This document shows, one piece after another, positions 1 to 7,987 of a stretch of DNA of 64,000 nucleotides (the first letter of the stretch is position 1; the number at the start of each line of letters is the position of its first letter). A program made the translations under genes and the position numbers. This DNA is from Virgisporangium aliadipatigenens (GTDB lineage: Bacteria > Actinomycetota > Actinomycetes > Mycobacteriales > Micromonosporaceae), in assembly GCF_016863615.1 (NCBI RefSeq), contig NZ_BOPF01000007.1, positions 124,001-188,000 of the forward strand, in the 5' to 3' direction. The notes under the pieces are model-generated. The model saw nothing but the letters and a program-made list of their open reading frames with translations, made no database searches and was not told the origin of the DNA.

Positions 1-896
1 CGGTTCGTGACCCGGGGCGCGCACCCGCCGGCACCGAAGCCGTCGTGGCGGACCTGATGCGGGACGACGGCTGGGCGGCGGCCGCCGAGGGCTGCGACTA
101 CGTGCTGCACGTCGCGTCGCCGGTCCTCACCGGGGACACCGACCCCACCGACCCGCACGCGCTGGTGGGTCCCGCCCGGGAGGGCACCCTGCGGGTCCTG
201 CGGGCCGCCGTCGCCGCGAAGGTGCGCCGGGTCGTGGTCACCTCGTCGGCGGCGGCCGCCAGCGCGCACTCGAGCACCCCCGACGCGGTCACCGACGAGA
301 CCCTCTGGACCGACCCGGACGATCCGGTGCTCACGCCCTACCGGCGTGCCAAGCCGATCGCCGAGCGGGCGGCCTGGGACTTCATCGCCGAGCACGGCGG
401 AGCGACCGAGCTCAGCACCGTCCTGCCCGGTTGGGTGCTCGGCCCCGTGCAGGGCCCGCTGGCCAACCTCGGCTCGTTGCGCCTGGTCGACGACCTGCTG
501 GCCGGCCGGATGCCGGGGCTGCCGCGGGTCGGCGTCGAGGTGGTCGACGTGCGCGACATCGCCGACCTGCACGTGCGGGCGATGACCGACCCGGCGGCCG
601 CCGGCGAACGGTTCCTCGGCACCGGACCGTTCCTCTGGATGGCCGAGATCGCCGAGATCCTGCGGGAACGGCTGGGCGAGGACGCGGCCCGCGTTCCGAC
701 GCAGCCGCTGCCGGACGAGGTGATCCGCCATGCCGCCACCACCGACCCCGACCTCGGCACGCTCATCGCCACCCTGGGACACAAGCGGATCCGCTCCTCG
801 GCGAAGGCGCACCGGCTGCTCGGCTGGACGACGCGGCCCGCGCCGGACGCGGTGGAGGCGAGCGCGCGCACCCTCCTGCAATCGGTCCACCGGTAG
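1..896 (+). CDS. NAD-dependent epimerase/dehydratase-like reductase (5' end outside window)
   Basis: Extended short-chain dehydrogenase of the dihydroflavonol/aldehyde reductase type, expected to be a cytosolic NAD(P)-dependent reductase. The reading frame is open from base 3 with no stop and begins VRDPG, as found just after the second Rossmann strand in this family, so the glycine-rich cofactor loop lies upstream of the window. A GTG at 45 is in frame but is unlikely to be the start. Visible family marks are LHVASPV, the VVVTSSAAA strand with the catalytic Ser, the YRRAK (YxxxK) catalytic pair and LPGWVLGP. The end is intact (TAG at 894-896). Substrate unknown. A divergent or independent MerR gene follows after 69 bases. 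Confidence 0.85.
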   Translation, partial: VRDPGRAPAGTEAVVADLMRDDGWAAAAEGCDYVLHVASPVLTGDTDPTDPHALVGPAREGTLRVLRAAVAAKVRRVVVTSSAAAASAHSSTPDAVTDETLWTDPDDPVLTPYRRAKPIAERAAWDFIAEHGGATELSTVLPGWVLGPVQGPLANLGSLRLVDDLLAGRMPGLPRVGVEVVDVRDIADLHVRAMTDPAAAGERFLGTGPFLWMAEIAEILRERLGEDAARVPTQPLPDEVIRHAATTDPDLGTLIATLGHKRIRSSAKAHRLLGWTTRPAPDAVEASARTLLQSVHR

Positions 897-928
897 CGGA
901 GCGCGTGGACCCTCCGGTCCCGCCGCGC

Positions 929-965
929 TTGACCTTCCAGCGGCTGCGGGGTCGAGGATCGTTCC
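929..965 (+). promoter_or_regulatory. MerR-type promoter with 19-bp spacer, leaderless
   Basis: A TTGACC -35 box (929-934) and a GAGGAT -10-like box (954-959) are separated by 19 bp, the long spacer typical of promoters that MerR proteins untwist. An imperfect inverted repeat (CCTTCCAGC / GCTGCGGGG) fills the spacer. The -10 box ends 6 bases before the ATG at 966, so the transcript is probably leaderless. This suggests autoregulation by the MerR gene; binding is inferred, not shown. Confidence 0.5.
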
Positions 966-1859
966 ATGGAGGAAAGCCCCGACCTGCTCACCATCGGACA
1001 GCTGGCGCGGCGCACCGGCCTGCCGGCGCGGACCCTGCGCTTCTGGTCGGACGAGGGCGCGGTGCCGCCGGTGTCCCGTTCGGCGGGCGGCTACCGGATG
1101 TACGACGCGACGTCCGTCGCCCGGGTCGAACTCGTGCGCACCCTGCGCGAACTCGGCCTCGGCCTGGACGCCGTGTGCCGGGTGCTCGACGGGCGGGCCA
1201 GCGTCGCCGATGTGGCCGACGCGCACGTGGCCGCGCTGGACGCCCGGATCCGTTCGCTGAAGGTGAGCCGGGCCGTGCTGTCCACCGTGGCGAAACGCGG
1301 ATCGAGCGCTGCGGAGACGGCACTGATGAACAGACTGGCGCGGCTGTCGGCCGCCGAACGCGCGCAGATCGTCGAGGAGTTCAAACGGGACGTCTTCGGC
1401 GGCCTCGACGTCGGGCCCGACGTGCGGGAACGCCTCCGGGACCTGCGCATCGACCTGCCCGACGACCCGACGCCCGAGCAGGTGGACGCCTGGATCGAGC
1501 TGGCCGAACTGGTCCACGACCCGGACTTCCGGGCCCGGATGCGCACGTTCCTGGAGCTGTCCACCCGGGCCCCCGGACAGGCCACCCCGCCCGGGGCACG
1601 CGTGTGGTGGGCCCGGCAGGTGGTGAACGCCGTCGCGCGGGCCCGGCGGCGCGGCGTCGGCCCCGACACGCCCGAGGCCGCCGAACTGGTCGCCGAGCTG
1701 CTGCGCGGCGACGACCTGCGGGCCGCGCGGCGGTGTGTCGAGGCCGGCCTCGCGGCGCAGGCGGAGCGCTACCGCGGGCTCGTCTCCCGGGTGCGCGGGC
1801 AGCACGCCGCCCCGGACGCCACGGCGGAGCTCGAGTGGCTGGTCGCCGCGCTGCGCTGA
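966..1859 (+). CDS. MerR family transcriptional regulator
   Basis: DNA-binding regulator of 297 residues. Residues about 7-75 form the MerR winged helix: LLTIGQLARRTGLPARTLRFW, then the GGYRMYD wing and the second helix pair (LVRTLRELGLGLDAV). The remaining 220 residues are helical and lack an obvious cysteine metal site, so a small-molecule or TipAL-like effector domain is more likely than a metal sensor. The size is larger than classic MerR (about 140 residues). The ATG at 966 was chosen because a MerR-type promoter ends directly in front of it. The neighbouring reductase may be its target, which is inference. Confidence 0.9.
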   Translation: MEESPDLLTIGQLARRTGLPARTLRFWSDEGAVPPVSRSAGGYRMYDATSVARVELVRTLRELGLGLDAVCRVLDGRASVADVADAHVAALDARIRSLKVSRAVLSTVAKRGSSAAETALMNRLARLSAAERAQIVEEFKRDVFGGLDVGPDVRERLRDLRIDLPDDPTPEQVDAWIELAELVHDPDFRARMRTFLELSTRAPGQATPPGARVWWARQVVNAVARARRRGVGPDTPEAAELVAELLRGDDLRAARRCVEAGLAAQAERYRGLVSRVRGQHAAPDATAELEWLVAALR

Positions 1860-1860
1860 G

Positions 1861-2145
1861 CGCCGGCGGACGGCCCGTTCGTGCCGACCTCACGCCCATG
1901 CAACCCGAGGGTGGACCCGCCCGGAACGACCGCGGCCTCGGCGTGCTCCTACGTCGCGGGCGTTGCCGCACGCGGCGAGCCTGCGCCAGGCGGTGCGCGG
2001 CGCGCGGGCCCGGCCGATCGTGCCCGGCTACGGGGCGGTCTCCGACGTCATCGTCCGCCACCTCAAGCCGGCGATCCGTCGACCCGACCCGGCGCCGATC
2101 GACGACCGTTTCGCCGCCGCCCCGCAGGCCGCGCTGGTCTGGTAG
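1861..2145 (+). pseudogene. possible remnant of an ABC sugar-binding protein C-terminus
   Basis: The 366 bases between the MerR stop and the next start hold one frame whose last 50 or so codons look protein-like: SLRQAVRGARARPIVPGYGA followed by VSDVIVRHL and a C-terminal tail ending ALVW. The pattern RPx(V)PxYxxVSxxI resembles the last helix of extracellular sugar-binding proteins. There is no convincing start, ribosome site or upstream domain, and the bases before it read as low-quality, Arg/Pro-rich sequence. It is best described as a decayed gene tail; the rest of the interval contains only the leader of the following gene. Confidence 0.3.
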
Positions 2146-2225
2146 ACCCGCTGCGCGAAGGGCGTCACCTCGACGGCGGGCGTGTCGTAACGTCAGGGAA
2201 CGGACGCGAACCGTAGGAGGATGCG

Positions 2226-2561
2226 GTGGCGGAGTTGGAGCACCCCGGCTGGTGCGACCGGGCACACTGCACCGCCACCCGGCCGAGGCCGGAGTACCGC
2301 GCGGGCGAGACGGGCCACCACCGGTCCGCACCGGTGCAGGTCGACGGCGTTCCCTGCCTGGGCGACGTGGTCTTCGACCCGGACCTCAACCCGCTCGTCG
2401 CGCACCTGTCGCAGCCGGCGCCGCCGTGGGACCCGGTGACGTTCCTCAACGTCGGGACGACGGCGGAGCCGGACCTGCTGTCGTTGCCGGCGGCCGGGGC
2501 CCGGGAGGCCCTGCGCCGGCTCGGTGCGCTCGTCGAGGTGGCCGCGGCGGACGGCACCTGA
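2226..2561 (+). CDS. small WC..HC-motif protein (DUF6907-like)
   Basis: 111 residues, GTG start preceded by a strong AGGAGG-type ribosome site at 2213-2220. The N-terminus carries HPGWCDRAHC, with two cysteines and two histidines, followed about 15 residues later by a GHHRSAPV stretch. This arrangement is common in short actinobacterial proteins of unknown function (DUF6907-like), where it may hold a structural metal. The C-terminal half (VTFLNVGTTAEPDLLSLP) looks like a compact alpha/beta fold. No signal peptide or membrane segment is seen. It converges with the glycosyltransferase gene, leaving only 21 bases. Function unknown; family assignment is from memory of the motif. Confidence 0.7.
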   Translation: MAELEHPGWCDRAHCTATRPRPEYRAGETGHHRSAPVQVDGVPCLGDVVFDPDLNPLVAHLSQPAPPWDPVTFLNVGTTAEPDLLSLPAAGAREALRRLGALVEVAAADGT

Positions 2562-2582
2562 CCGCCGCGGCGGGCCCCCGGC

Positions 2583-3683
2583 TCAGGTGACGCGGGCGCG
2601 CAGCGCCGACCACGCGGCCTCCGGGGAGGGCCGGGCGGCGAGCCGGTCCCGGGCGTCCTCGGCGCGGACACGCAGGCTCGGCTCGTCGATCAACGAACGC
2701 ACGGACCCGGCGAGCGGTTCGGGCGTGATGCCGGCGCCGAACGCCGTGACCGCCGCGGCGATCTGCGGCTGGTTCGCGATCCGCGGCACGAACAGCATCG
2801 GCAGCCCGCGCGAGAGCGTCGCGAGGGTGGTGCCGGAGCCGCCGGCCGCCACCACCGCCCGCACCCGGTCGAGCAGCCGGCCGATCGGGGCGAACGACAC
2901 CGCGCGGACCCGCTCCGGGTCGGCCTTCAGATCCTCGGGGGTCGTGGTGAAGCCGGTCGTGACCAGCGCGTTCGCGCCCGCCGCCAGCACCGCGTCGACG
3001 GCGGAACGCAGCAGCTCCAGGTCGTCCACCACGGTGCCGAGCGTGACGAGCACGACCGGCCGGCCGTCGCCGAACGCGGGCAGCCGGACCGGCTCGGCGG
3101 TGTCGTACGCGCTGCTGCTGATCGCGATCCGGGAGTCGTCCGGCTCGACCGGCTGCGTCTCGAGCCACTCCGGCCACAGCTGAACGTTCGCCAGCGGTGC
3201 CGGCACGGTCAGGTCGCGCTGCGCGCCGGCCTCCTCGGCGCCGGCCGCGAGCGCCGGGTCGACGGCGGTCGCCGGGCTGTGCGTGAACCTCACGTGCGGG
3301 ATGCCGAGCTTCGCGGCGACCAGCGGCGTCACGAAGTCCCACATCTCGGCGACGAGCACGTCCGGCCGTTCGCGGGCGACGAGTGCGCTCATCTCGTCGA
3401 ACGTCAGGTCGGCGGCGGTCGTCGTGAACAGCGCGACCGTGGCGGCGAGCAGGTCGGCGTCGTCCCCGCGATCGCTGCGCCACTCCATCGCTTCCGCGTT
3501 CGTCGCGATGAGGGTGGACAGGGCCGGGCCGACCGGGCGCGTCGGCAGGCCGGTCGCGGCGGCGTGCAGGTCGCCGTGCGCGGCGATCACCGCCTCGTCG
3601 CCGTGTGCCGCGACAGCGCGGGCCAGCGGCAGCATCGGCAGCAGGTGGCCGTACGCCGGGAACGTGGTGAACAGGGCCTTCAT
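2583..3683 (-). CDS. MGT-type glycosyltransferase (GT1)
   Basis: GT-B fold glycosyltransferase of about 366 residues, related to macrolide glycosyltransferases that transfer a sugar from a UDP-sugar to a small hydrophobic acceptor. The N-terminus MKALFTTFPAYGHLLPML has the family's acceptor-domain start. The C-terminal donor site reads AAGGSGTTLATLSRGLPM, then ANQPQIAAAV, where the family normally has HGG.GTT and DQ..NA, so two donor-loop residues differ (H to A, D to N). The ATG at 3681-3683 was preferred over an upstream frame extension because the family sequence begins there. It is divergent from a TetR gene across a palindrome, suggesting an inducible detoxification pair. Confidence 0.85.
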   Translation of the reverse strand: MKALFTTFPAYGHLLPMLPLARAVAAHGDEAVIAAHGDLHAAATGLPTRPVGPALSTLIATNAEAMEWRSDRGDDADLLAATVALFTTTAADLTFDEMSALVARERPDVLVAEMWDFVTPLVAAKLGIPHVRFTHSPATAVDPALAAGAEEAGAQRDLTVPAPLANVQLWPEWLETQPVEPDDSRIAISSSAYDTAEPVRLPAFGDGRPVVLVTLGTVVDDLELLRSAVDAVLAAGANALVTTGFTTTPEDLKADPERVRAVSFAPIGRLLDRVRAVVAAGGSGTTLATLSRGLPMLFVPRIANQPQIAAAVTAFGAGITPEPLAGSVRSLIDEPSLRVRAEDARDRLAARPSPEAAWSALRARVT

Positions 3684-3721
3684 GAGGGGAACGCCGCCTT
3701 CGCAGAGTGGGCTATTTTGAT

Positions 3722-3735
3722 CAGAGTCGACTCTG
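3722..3735. promoter_or_regulatory. perfect 14-bp palindrome, probable TetR operator
   Basis: CAGAGTCGACTCTG is perfectly self-complementary and sits midway between the divergent glycosyltransferase (ATG at 3683) and TetR (GTG at 3764) genes. For the TetR gene it overlaps a -35-like TCGACT (3727-3732), 18 bp from a TACGAT -10 box (3751-3756). That -10 box ends 7 bases before the GTG, so the TetR mRNA is likely leaderless. TetR proteins commonly bind such sites in shared intergenic regions. Confidence 0.6.
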
Positions 3736-3763
3736 GCGAACTGTAGCAAGTACGATCTTCGGC

Positions 3764-4381
3764 GTGCGCAAGCCCGTTCCGAGAGGTCGACGAGCCGAAT
3801 ACGCCCAGCACACCAGGCAGGCGATCGTGGAGGCCGCCCGCGCGCTGTTCATCGAGAAGGGCTACTTCGGCACGAAAGTCGAGGAGATCGCCCAGTCCGC
3901 GCGGGTCGCGCCGGCCACCGTGTACGCGGTCGGCGGCGGCAAGAACGGCCTGCTGCGCACGCTCATCGAGTCCGGCACCGGTGCCGAGGAGGTGCCGGTC
4001 ATCCTCGCCCGCATCGAGGAGTCCACCGACCCGGCGGACCTGATCCGCTTCATCGTGCGCGCCACCCGCGAGATGTTCGAGAAGTGGGCGGACCTCATGC
4101 GCCAGGTCGCCGCGGCCGCGCCGCAGGAGCCGACGGTCCGCGAGACCCAGCGGATCGCCCACGCCAGCATGCGCCACGGGCTGGCCCTGACCGCCCGGCG
4201 GCTGGCGACGCTCGACGCCCTGCGCGACGACGTCGACGTCGAGGCCGCCACCGACCTGCTCTGGCTGCACCTGTGCAACGCGGCGTACTTCATCCGGACC
4301 GACGACCTCGGGTGGTCGCTCGACCGCTCCGAGGCGTGGCTCAACGAGGCGCTTCCCCCGGCGCTGCTGCGCCGGCCGTAG
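3764..4381 (+). CDS. TetR/AcrR family regulator
   Basis: 205-residue repressor. The N-terminal helix-turn-helix spans about residues 12-60: QHTRQAIVEAARALFIEKGY, then KVEEIAQSARVAPATVYAVGG. The rest is the helical ligand and dimer domain. The GTG at 3764 was chosen over an ATG at 3707 because the earlier start would place 19 unrelated residues in front of VRKPVPRGRR and would run through the operator-like palindrome. Its stop codon abuts that of the convergent PucR gene with no spare base. Likely regulates itself and the divergent glycosyltransferase. Confidence 0.88.
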   Translation: MRKPVPRGRRAEYAQHTRQAIVEAARALFIEKGYFGTKVEEIAQSARVAPATVYAVGGGKNGLLRTLIESGTGAEEVPVILARIEESTDPADLIRFIVRATREMFEKWADLMRQVAAAAPQEPTVRETQRIAHASMRHGLALTARRLATLDALRDDVDVEAATDLLWLHLCNAAYFIRTDDLGWSLDRSEAWLNEALPPALLRRP

Positions 4382-6022
4382 TCAGTCCCGCGGCGGGGGA
4401 ACGATCCGCAGCTGGAGCATCGCCGCGAACCGGGCCTCCGGATCGGTCAGGTCGATCCCGCCCACCTCGGCGAGGCGGCGCAGCCGGTACCGGAACGTGT
4501 TCGGGTGCACGTACAGGGCGGCCGAGGCCGCGATCACGTCCCCGAACGCGTCGAGCCACGCCCGCAGCGTGTCGACCAGGCAGGCGTGGTGCTTCGCGTC
4601 GTACGCGTACAGCTTCGCGACCGCACCGGTGGGGCCGTCGCCCCGGGTGGCCACGATGTCGCGCAGTTCCAGCAGCAGGCTCTCCACGTGGACGTCGGAG
4701 AGGCGGGCGACCCGCACCGCCGAGCCGGCCCGCAGCACCCGCAGCGCCCGGTCGGCCGCCGCCCGGGAGGCCGCCAGCCCGGCGATGTCCCGCGCCACGG
4801 GTCCGATGCCGACGACCCCGCGCACCCGGTCGCCGACCCGGTCGAGGAACTCCGTCGCGATGCGCAGGCCGCGTTCCTCCCCGTCGGCGTCGCGCATCAC
4901 CGGCACCAGCCCGTAGGTGACGTCGCCGAGCAGCGCGGTGGCGCACCGGGGGTGGATCGCGCTCAGGTGCAACGCCAGCCCGTCGCTGAGCCGCTGCCGT
5001 TCGGTCGTCACGGACGCGTCGGCGTCGACCGCGAGCGCGCCGCGGGTGCCGAGGGCGAGCACCACCACCGGCTGGTCGGCGAGGCCGAGGCGGTTCAGCG
5101 CCTCCCGCGCGCCGGCGCCGCCCTCGAGCGCGGTGGAGAGCAGGTCGGTGCGCAGGCGGCGTTCCACGTCGGCGCCGGCCCGGATCCGCAGCATGTGCAA
5201 CGCCACCAGCCGGGCCGCGTCGCGCAGCGCCTCGGTGCGGTCGGCGCTCAGCGGTTCCCGCACGGCGGCCCAGATCGAGCCCAGCACCTCGTCGCCGGAG
5301 CGCACCGCCATCGCCACGCGTGGCACGTTGAAGTCGTCGAACTTCTCCGGTGCGGGCGGCACGAACACCGGCTCCTCGCTGCGGTACAGGTCGCGGAAGA
5401 CGCCGCGCTCGGCGAGCAGGCGCGCGAACCGTTCGGGTACCTGCCGCCCGAGGATCGTCTCCACGCGGGACGGGTCGGCCTCGTCCTGCCGGCCGGAGAA
5501 CGCCAGCACCCGCGAGCTTCGGTCCTCGATGGTGACCGGCGCGTCCAGTAATGCCGCGACGGCGTTGGCCAGCGCGAACAGGTCACCCGAGGGCATCCCG
5601 GCGATCGTCTCGGAGTCCGCCTCGCCGACGTCCCCCTCGCCGAGCAGCGCGCGCAGCATCGCGGCGAGCTGGGTCCAGGTGGCGCCCCGGGTCAGCCCGA
5701 GCAGCGCCACGCCGGTCTCGTCGACGGCCGTGGTGACCGCGCCGGTCAGCTTCACCGGCGCCCGCAGGATCAGCGCCGCAGCCTGATGCTCGGCCACCAG
5801 CCGCAGCAGCGCCGCCGTGTCGTCGGGGTCGCGCACACCCACGCCCAGGACGATCGCCCGCTGCGGATAGGCCGGCTCCTCCAGCGGGTCGTGGATGACG
5901 ACGCCGCCGATCTCACCCGCCTTGTCGGCGTCGCCGCGCAGCAGTTCCAGCAGCGTGGCGCCGAGATCGTCGAGCACGCGGCCGAGACTTGCCTGGGGTC
6001 GCTGGTTCACCGGTGCCAGCAT
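4382..6022 (-). CDS. PucR/CdaR family transcriptional regulator
   Basis: 546-residue regulator. The first part (to about residue 150) resembles the PucR N-terminal sensing domain. The middle (about 250-420) is the GGDEF-like CdaR domain. The C-terminus carries the PucR-type helix-turn-helix LYVHPNTFRYRLRRLAEVGG. Members usually activate uptake and catabolic genes in response to a nitrogen compound. It is the last gene of the minus-strand peptide/D-amino-acid operon, with only 5 bases between the racemase stop and its ATG, so it is probably co-transcribed and may control the operon; the effector is unknown. Confidence 0.88.
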   Translation of the reverse strand: MLAPVNQRPQASLGRVLDDLGATLLELLRGDADKAGEIGGVVIHDPLEEPAYPQRAIVLGVGVRDPDDTAALLRLVAEHQAAALILRAPVKLTGAVTTAVDETGVALLGLTRGATWTQLAAMLRALLGEGDVGEADSETIAGMPSGDLFALANAVAALLDAPVTIEDRSSRVLAFSGRQDEADPSRVETILGRQVPERFARLLAERGVFRDLYRSEEPVFVPPAPEKFDDFNVPRVAMAVRSGDEVLGSIWAAVREPLSADRTEALRDAARLVALHMLRIRAGADVERRLRTDLLSTALEGGAGAREALNRLGLADQPVVVLALGTRGALAVDADASVTTERQRLSDGLALHLSAIHPRCATALLGDVTYGLVPVMRDADGEERGLRIATEFLDRVGDRVRGVVGIGPVARDIAGLAASRAAADRALRVLRAGSAVRVARLSDVHVESLLLELRDIVATRGDGPTGAVAKLYAYDAKHHACLVDTLRAWLDAFGDVIAASAALYVHPNTFRYRLRRLAEVGGIDLTDPEARFAAMLQLRIVPPPRD

Positions 6023-6027
6023 ATGGC

Positions 6028-7146
6028 TCACCCCACGGGCGTCGCGGCGATCCACTCCGTGGCCACGGTGACCTCGGCGAGGCGGTCCGGCAGCGGGGCC
6101 ACCCCGAGCCCCGGCCCGCTCGGCACGGCGAGATGCCCGTCGACGAGCACGAACGGCTCCGTGATGTCCTCCCGGTAGTAGCGGCCCGACGCGGAGGTGT
6201 CCCCGGGCAGCGTGAACCCGGGAAGCGCGGCCAGGGCGACGTTCGCGGCGCGGCCGAGCCCGGTCTCCAACATGCCGCCGGCCCACACCGGAACGCCGTG
6301 CGCGGCGCACACGTCGTGCACCCGGCGCGCCTCCAGGTAGCCGCCGACCCGGCCCGGCTTGATGTTCACGATGGCGCAGGCGCCAAACGCGATCGCGTCG
6401 GCCGCCGCGCGCGCGGAGACGATGGACTCGTCCAGGCACACCGGCGTGCGCAGCTGCCTCGCCAGCGCCGCGTGCCCGCGCACGTCCTCCTCGTCCAGCG
6501 GCTGTTCGATCAGCAGCAGGTCGAACGGGTCGAGCTTCGCCAGGTGCCGCGCGTCGCCGACGGTGTAGGCGGTGTTCGCGTCGACCTGCAGGAGAACCGC
6601 GTCCCCGAAGCGCTCCCGCACGGCGCGCACCGGCTCGACGTCCCACCCGGGCTCGATCTTCAGCTTGATCCGCAGGTACCCCTCGGCGAGATACCCGGCC
6701 ACGGCGTCGAGGAGCGCGTCGATCGAGGACATGATGCCGACGGAGACGCCGCTCGGCACCCGTTCCCGCACGGCGCCGAGTTCGCGGCCGAACGAGCGTC
6801 CCTCGGCCCGCAGTTCGGCGTCGAGAACGGCGGTCTCCAGCGCGGCCTTCGCCATCCGGTGCCCCTTGAACCGCGCCAGCGCCGGCGCGACGCCGGTGGC
6901 CGGCACACCGGTGCGCAGCGCCGGCACGAGGAAGCGCCGCAACACGTCGGCGGCCCCGTCGACGTACTCCGACGAGTACAGCGGGTCGTTCATCGCCACG
7001 CACTCGCCCCAGCCCTCGGCGCCGTTCGTGACGGCCCGCAGCAGCAGGATCTCGCGCGTCGTCTCCGTCCCGAACGACGTGCGGAACGGCGCCACCAGCG
7101 GCATCCGGATCCGGATCAGCTCGACGCCCTCAAGCTTCAGTGTCAC
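6028..7146 (-). CDS. N-succinylamino acid racemase / o-succinylbenzoate synthase family (enolase superfamily)
   Basis: 372-residue enolase-superfamily enzyme. Counting from the GTG at 7144-7146, the catalytic residues fall at K161/K163 (KLK), D189 (VDANTAY), E214 (LIEQPL), D239 (CLDES) and K263 (NIKPGR). As I recall, these numbers match the Amycolatopsis N-acylamino acid racemase, which supports this start; an AGAGGG ribosome site sits 6 bases upstream. The family racemises N-acylated amino acids and may also make o-succinylbenzoate. The neighbouring GNAT and M20 genes point to N-succinylamino acid racemisation rather than menaquinone synthesis. It overlaps the upstream gene by 17 bases. Confidence 0.9.
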   Translation of the reverse strand: MTLKLEGVELIRIRMPLVAPFRTSFGTETTREILLLRAVTNGAEGWGECVAMNDPLYSSEYVDGAADVLRRFLVPALRTGVPATGVAPALARFKGHRMAKAALETAVLDAELRAEGRSFGRELGAVRERVPSGVSVGIMSSIDALLDAVAGYLAEGYLRIKLKIEPGWDVEPVRAVRERFGDAVLLQVDANTAYTVGDARHLAKLDPFDLLLIEQPLDEEDVRGHAALARQLRTPVCLDESIVSARAAADAIAFGACAIVNIKPGRVGGYLEARRVHDVCAAHGVPVWAGGMLETGLGRAANVALAALPGFTLPGDTSASGRYYREDITEPFVLVDGHLAVPSGPGLGVAPLPDRLAEVTVATEWIAATPVG

Positions 7147-7987
7147 GACTCGCCCTCTCTTCATCGCGGCCCGTGCCGTGCGGATCCTCGCCACCCGTGC
7201 CGGGCGACCCGGAAACCACGTACCAGCCGTTGCGGTCGAATCCGGTGACCCGCGCGCCACCGCCGAGCAGCGGGCCGAGCACGTCACGCACGGCCAGCCG
7301 CCACGCCTTCGCGGCGTCCGGATCCGTGCCCCGCAACGATTCCACGTCCGGCGGCACCGCGACGAGCACCGTTTCCGCGCTGTACTTCGTCGCCATCGGC
7401 AGCCCGTCCTCGGAACGGTCGAGTGCGATCACCGCCCCCGGGATCGCGAGCGCGTCGACGATGCGCGGCGTGCCGGCGGCGGCCGCCTCGACGTGCGGCG
7501 CGCGCAGGTCCCAGCGGATGAGCAGCCGGTCGGAGTCGTCGCTGCCGTTGATGGCGTCGTTCATCGAACCGTAGAAGTTGGGCAGGTACTCGACCGGCTC
7601 GGCGCCCAGCTTCGCCACGTTGAAGTAGGCGTTGCGGCTGATCAGCGGATCGTAGGTCCACGCGATGCTGCGCACCCCGCGGGCCAGGGCCCACGAGCGC
7701 TGGTGCAGCTTCAGGGCGTGCCCGACGCCGCGGTGATCCGGTGCCACGCCGGCGATGTAGCTGTACAGCTCCGCCTCGGCGGGCGGGCCGAAGAAGCCGA
7801 CGCAGGCGCCGATCAGCCGTTCGCCGTCGAACGCCCCGGCGGCGTAGCCGCCCGCCTTCATCAGCGCCTGCAGGATCTCGGCGGTGATCGGCGGGTTGGC
7901 GGGATCGAACTGCCAGATGGAGTCGAACAGGCCGATGGCGCCGTCGATCTCGGCACGGCCGTGCAGCTCCCGGATGTGTGTGGTCAT
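7130..7987 (-). CDS. GNAT family acyltransferase (COG3375-like), probable amino-acid N-succinyltransferase
   Basis: 285 residues, larger than a simple GNAT. The acyl-CoA binding core is at about residues 55-115 (YSYIAGVAPDHRGVGHALKLH), followed by the WTYDPLISRNAYFNVAKLGA segment characteristic of the COG3375 group. These are often beside N-succinylamino acid racemase genes, and in Geobacillus such a protein succinylates D-amino acids from succinyl-CoA. Here it sits directly upstream of the racemase and overlaps the M20 gene by the ATGA tetranucleotide, so the three genes form one cassette. Specificity is inferred from context. Confidence 0.85.
   Translation of the reverse strand: MTTHIRELHGRAEIDGAIGLFDSIWQFDPANPPITAEILQALMKAGGYAAGAFDGERLIGACVGFFGPPAEAELYSYIAGVAPDHRGVGHALKLHQRSWALARGVRSIAWTYDPLISRNAYFNVAKLGAEPVEYLPNFYGSMNDAINGSDDSDRLLIRWDLRAPHVEAAAAGTPRIVDALAIPGAVIALDRSEDGLPMATKYSAETVLVAVPPDVESLRGTDPDAAKAWRLAVRDVLGPLLGGGARVTGFDRNGWYVVSGSPGTGGEDPHGTGRDEERASRDTEA

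Noticed and set aside
431-2590. Plus-strand frame spanning the reductase, MerR and small protein genes
   Set aside because: Runs across three better-supported genes in another frame with Arg/Pro/Gly-rich content.
6028-7146. menC for menaquinone synthesis
   Set aside because: The family overlaps in function, but no other men gene is near and the GNAT/M20 neighbours favour amino-acid racemisation.
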